The notes below the pieces were generated by a model that was not told the origin of the DNA, did no database searches, and was given only the letters and a program-made list of their open reading frames with translations. Both the position numbers and the translations under genes were made by a program. From Pseudomonas sp. LFM046 (GTDB taxonomy: Bacteria; Pseudomonadota; Gammaproteobacteria; Pseudomonadales; Pseudomonadaceae), in NCBI RefSeq assembly GCF_000949385.2, contig NZ_JYKO02000001.1:514161-578160 (forward strand): a stretch of 64,000 nt of DNA, given 5' to 3'. Positions 61,922 through 64,000 of this stretch are shown here, piece by piece; position 1 is the first letter of the stretch, and every line of letters begins with the position of its first letter.

Positions 61922-62974
61922 ATGAGCCAGCCCCTGTTTTCCAGTGTCAGCCTGCAGGCGCCCATGGCGAGCAATGTCGGCGTGCTGTCGGCCGCCGCCA
62001 GCGGCCTTGATCGCTTCATCACGGATCAGGGCGGTGATCTGGACCTGGTTTTCGGTCGTTCCGGCATCGACCCGGAGCAATTGCTCCATCCCACCCTGAG
62101 CCTGGCCCTGCCCAACTACTGCCAGGTGTTGGAAGAGGCTGCGCGGCAATCCGGCTGTGACAACTTCGGCCTGCGCTATGGCCAGCAATTCCAGCCACGG
62201 GCCTTGGGCTTGCTGGGCTATGTCGGGCTCTGCTCGGACACCCTGGAGGCGGCGCTGAAGAACTTCGCCGCGGCCTTTCCCTATCACCAGCACAGCACCC
62301 TGATCCGCCTGGTGGATTGCGGTGAGTGCTACCGCTTCGACTATCAGGTCCGCCACGGCGCCATCCTGGATCGCCGGCAGGATGCCGAGCTGACCATGGG
62401 CATGGCCCTGAACCTGATGCGTCACGTACTGGGCCGCGACTGGACGCCGCGTGCCGTGGCCTTCGAGCATGAGCGCCCGGAAAGCTGGCAGGAGCACAGC
62501 CAGGTGTTCGGTGCGCCGGTGCAGTTCGGGCGGTCCTGCAACTTCCTGCTTGTACCCAAGGGGGATGTGCAGGGCAAATCGATGCCCGAGCGTGATCCCA
62601 ACCTGCTGTTCCTCGTTCAGGACGTGATCCGTCGCCTGGGCGAGCAGGATGTTCGACCGAGCCTGCTGGAAGAAGCGGGGACTCGAATTCGCCTGGTTCT
62701 GGCCGAGGGCGAACCCTGTCTGGAACTGATCGCCGAATCCCTCGAACTCACCCCGGCGGGTCTGCAACGGCGCCTGCGCGAGGAGGGGCTGAGCTTCAGC
62801 CAACTGGTGGAACAGACCCGCCGTGAGCTGGCGCTTCATTACCTGCGCCAGCGTCAGCGACCCATTTCCGAGCTGGCGCCCTTGCTGGGCTATTCCGAGA
62901 CCAGCGCCTTTTCCCGCGCCTTCCGCCGCTGGTTCGGCGTGAGCCCCCGGCAGTGGCGGGGCGACGAGCGCTGA
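61922..62974 (+). CDS. AraC-family transcriptional regulator
   Basis: A 350-residue regulator. The N-terminal two thirds form a ligand or effector domain (ALPNYCQVLEEAARQSGCDNFGLRYG, ALGLLGYVGLCSDTLEAAL), as in the OruR/ArgR-type group. The C-terminal AraC double HTH has ALHYLRQRQRPISELAPLLGYS and SAFSRAFRRWFGVSPRQWRG. ATG 61922 is used; GTG 61919 directly before it would only add one residue. It is divergent from the eut unit, and the inverted half-sites lie in the shared region, so control of ethanolamine genes is the likely job. Pseudomonads also use the sigma54 regulator EatR here, which I do not see. Confidence 0.87.
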   Translation: MSQPLFSSVSLQAPMASNVGVLSAAASGLDRFITDQGGDLDLVFGRSGIDPEQLLHPTLSLALPNYCQVLEEAARQSGCDNFGLRYGQQFQPRALGLLGYVGLCSDTLEAALKNFAAAFPYHQHSTLIRLVDCGECYRFDYQVRHGAILDRRQDAELTMGMALNLMRHVLGRDWTPRAVAFEHERPESWQEHSQVFGAPVQFGRSCNFLLVPKGDVQGKSMPERDPNLLFLVQDVIRRLGEQDVRPSLLEEAGTRIRLVLAEGEPCLELIAESLELTPAGLQRRLREEGLSFSQLVEQTRRELALHYLRQRQRPISELAPLLGYSETSAFSRAFRRWFGVSPRQWRGDER

Positions 62975-62985
62975 TCTGATGTTGT

Positions 62986-63073
62986 CGTAGGTTGGTGCCG
63001 AGCGCAGCGAGGCCCAACGATGCGGGAGTCCGGCATTGCCATGTTGGGCTTCGTTCCTAAGCCCAACCTACGG
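62986..63073. repeat. GTAGGTTGG-type intergenic repeat, copy 3
   Basis: CGTAGGTTGGTGCCGAGCGC then AGCGAGGCCCAACG on the left, and TTGGGCTTCGTTCCTAAGCC then CAACCTACGG on the right. This is the most complete copy; the outer ends form an inverted repeat of about 12 bases. Confidence 0.8.
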
Positions 63074-63078
63074 AAATG

Positions 63079-63106
63079 AAAAAACGCGGCCGAAGCCGCG
63101 TTTTTT
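63079..63106. terminator. Bidirectional terminator between the AraC regulator and the aldehyde dehydrogenase
   Basis: AAAAAACGCGGC, loop CGAA, GCCGCGTTTTTT: a 12-bp perfect stem flanked by A and T tracts, 17 bases from the dehydrogenase stop. Confidence 0.93.
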
Positions 63107-63122
63107 CATTGCGTGCCGGGGA

Positions 63123-64000
<878 letters not shown>

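Overview
The window is chromosomal DNA of a high-GC Pseudomonas, close to the P. aeruginosa / P. resinovorans side of the genus. The evidence is the strongly GC-biased third positions, the Pseudomonas-type NrdR-RibD-RibE-RibBX-RibH-NusB-ThiL-PgpA order, an OprG/OmpW porin, a microcompartment-free EutBC pathway, and gene blocks in the order I remember from PAO1. I see no phage, insertion sequence, CRISPR array or rRNA.

Left arm (1-11.3 kb): vitamin B12 and aromatic biosynthesis. A chlI/chlD-like chelatase gene carries a -1 frameshift signal that could give both small and medium chelatase subunits. It is divergent from a class I DAHP synthase preceded by an aromatic-rich leader peptide and an intrinsic attenuator. 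The chelatase large subunit cobN and the metallochaperone-like cobW face away from the cobalt transporter cbtBA and cobE-cobM; each side starts with its own cobalamin riboswitch.

Centre-left (11.3-30.2 kb): two sugar-nucleotide dehydratase/epimerase-like genes, OprG with an ANR-type box, and a putative zinc-responsive lipoprotein-export-like ABC operon with a Zur-like palindrome. A thioredoxin-like chaperone, a methyltransferase and a lipoprotein follow. Next come nrdR-ribD, an FMN riboswitch, ribE-ribBX-ribH-nusB-thiL-pgpA, a solute-binding protein, a retropepsin-like protease, ribA and a BtuF-like protein.

Centre (30.2-47.1 kb) is more accessory: a PhnA-like protein, an overlapping sulfotransferase-APS kinase pair, a WHy/LEA lipoprotein, a triplicated intergenic repeat, a PhyH oxygenase, an arylamine N-acetyltransferase, an SSS symporter and a Tsx-like channel. 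Two tandem paralogous secreted proteins lie beside a histidine kinase, an NtrC-type regulator and a lone receiver protein. tRNA-Ala(CGC) and an RlmI/RlmK-like methyltransferase follow.

Right arm (47-64 kb): a basic-amino-acid-type ABC transporter with an M20 amidohydrolase and a divergent LysR regulator; OsmE, pyrophosphatase, MtfA-like and DedA proteins; a two-domain protein that looks like a pseudophosphatase-pseudokinase; then ethanolamine use: GNAT, EutC, EutB, permease, AraC regulator and an aldehyde dehydrogenase cut by the window end. EutBC needs adenosylcobalamin, which links this end to the B12 genes at the other end.
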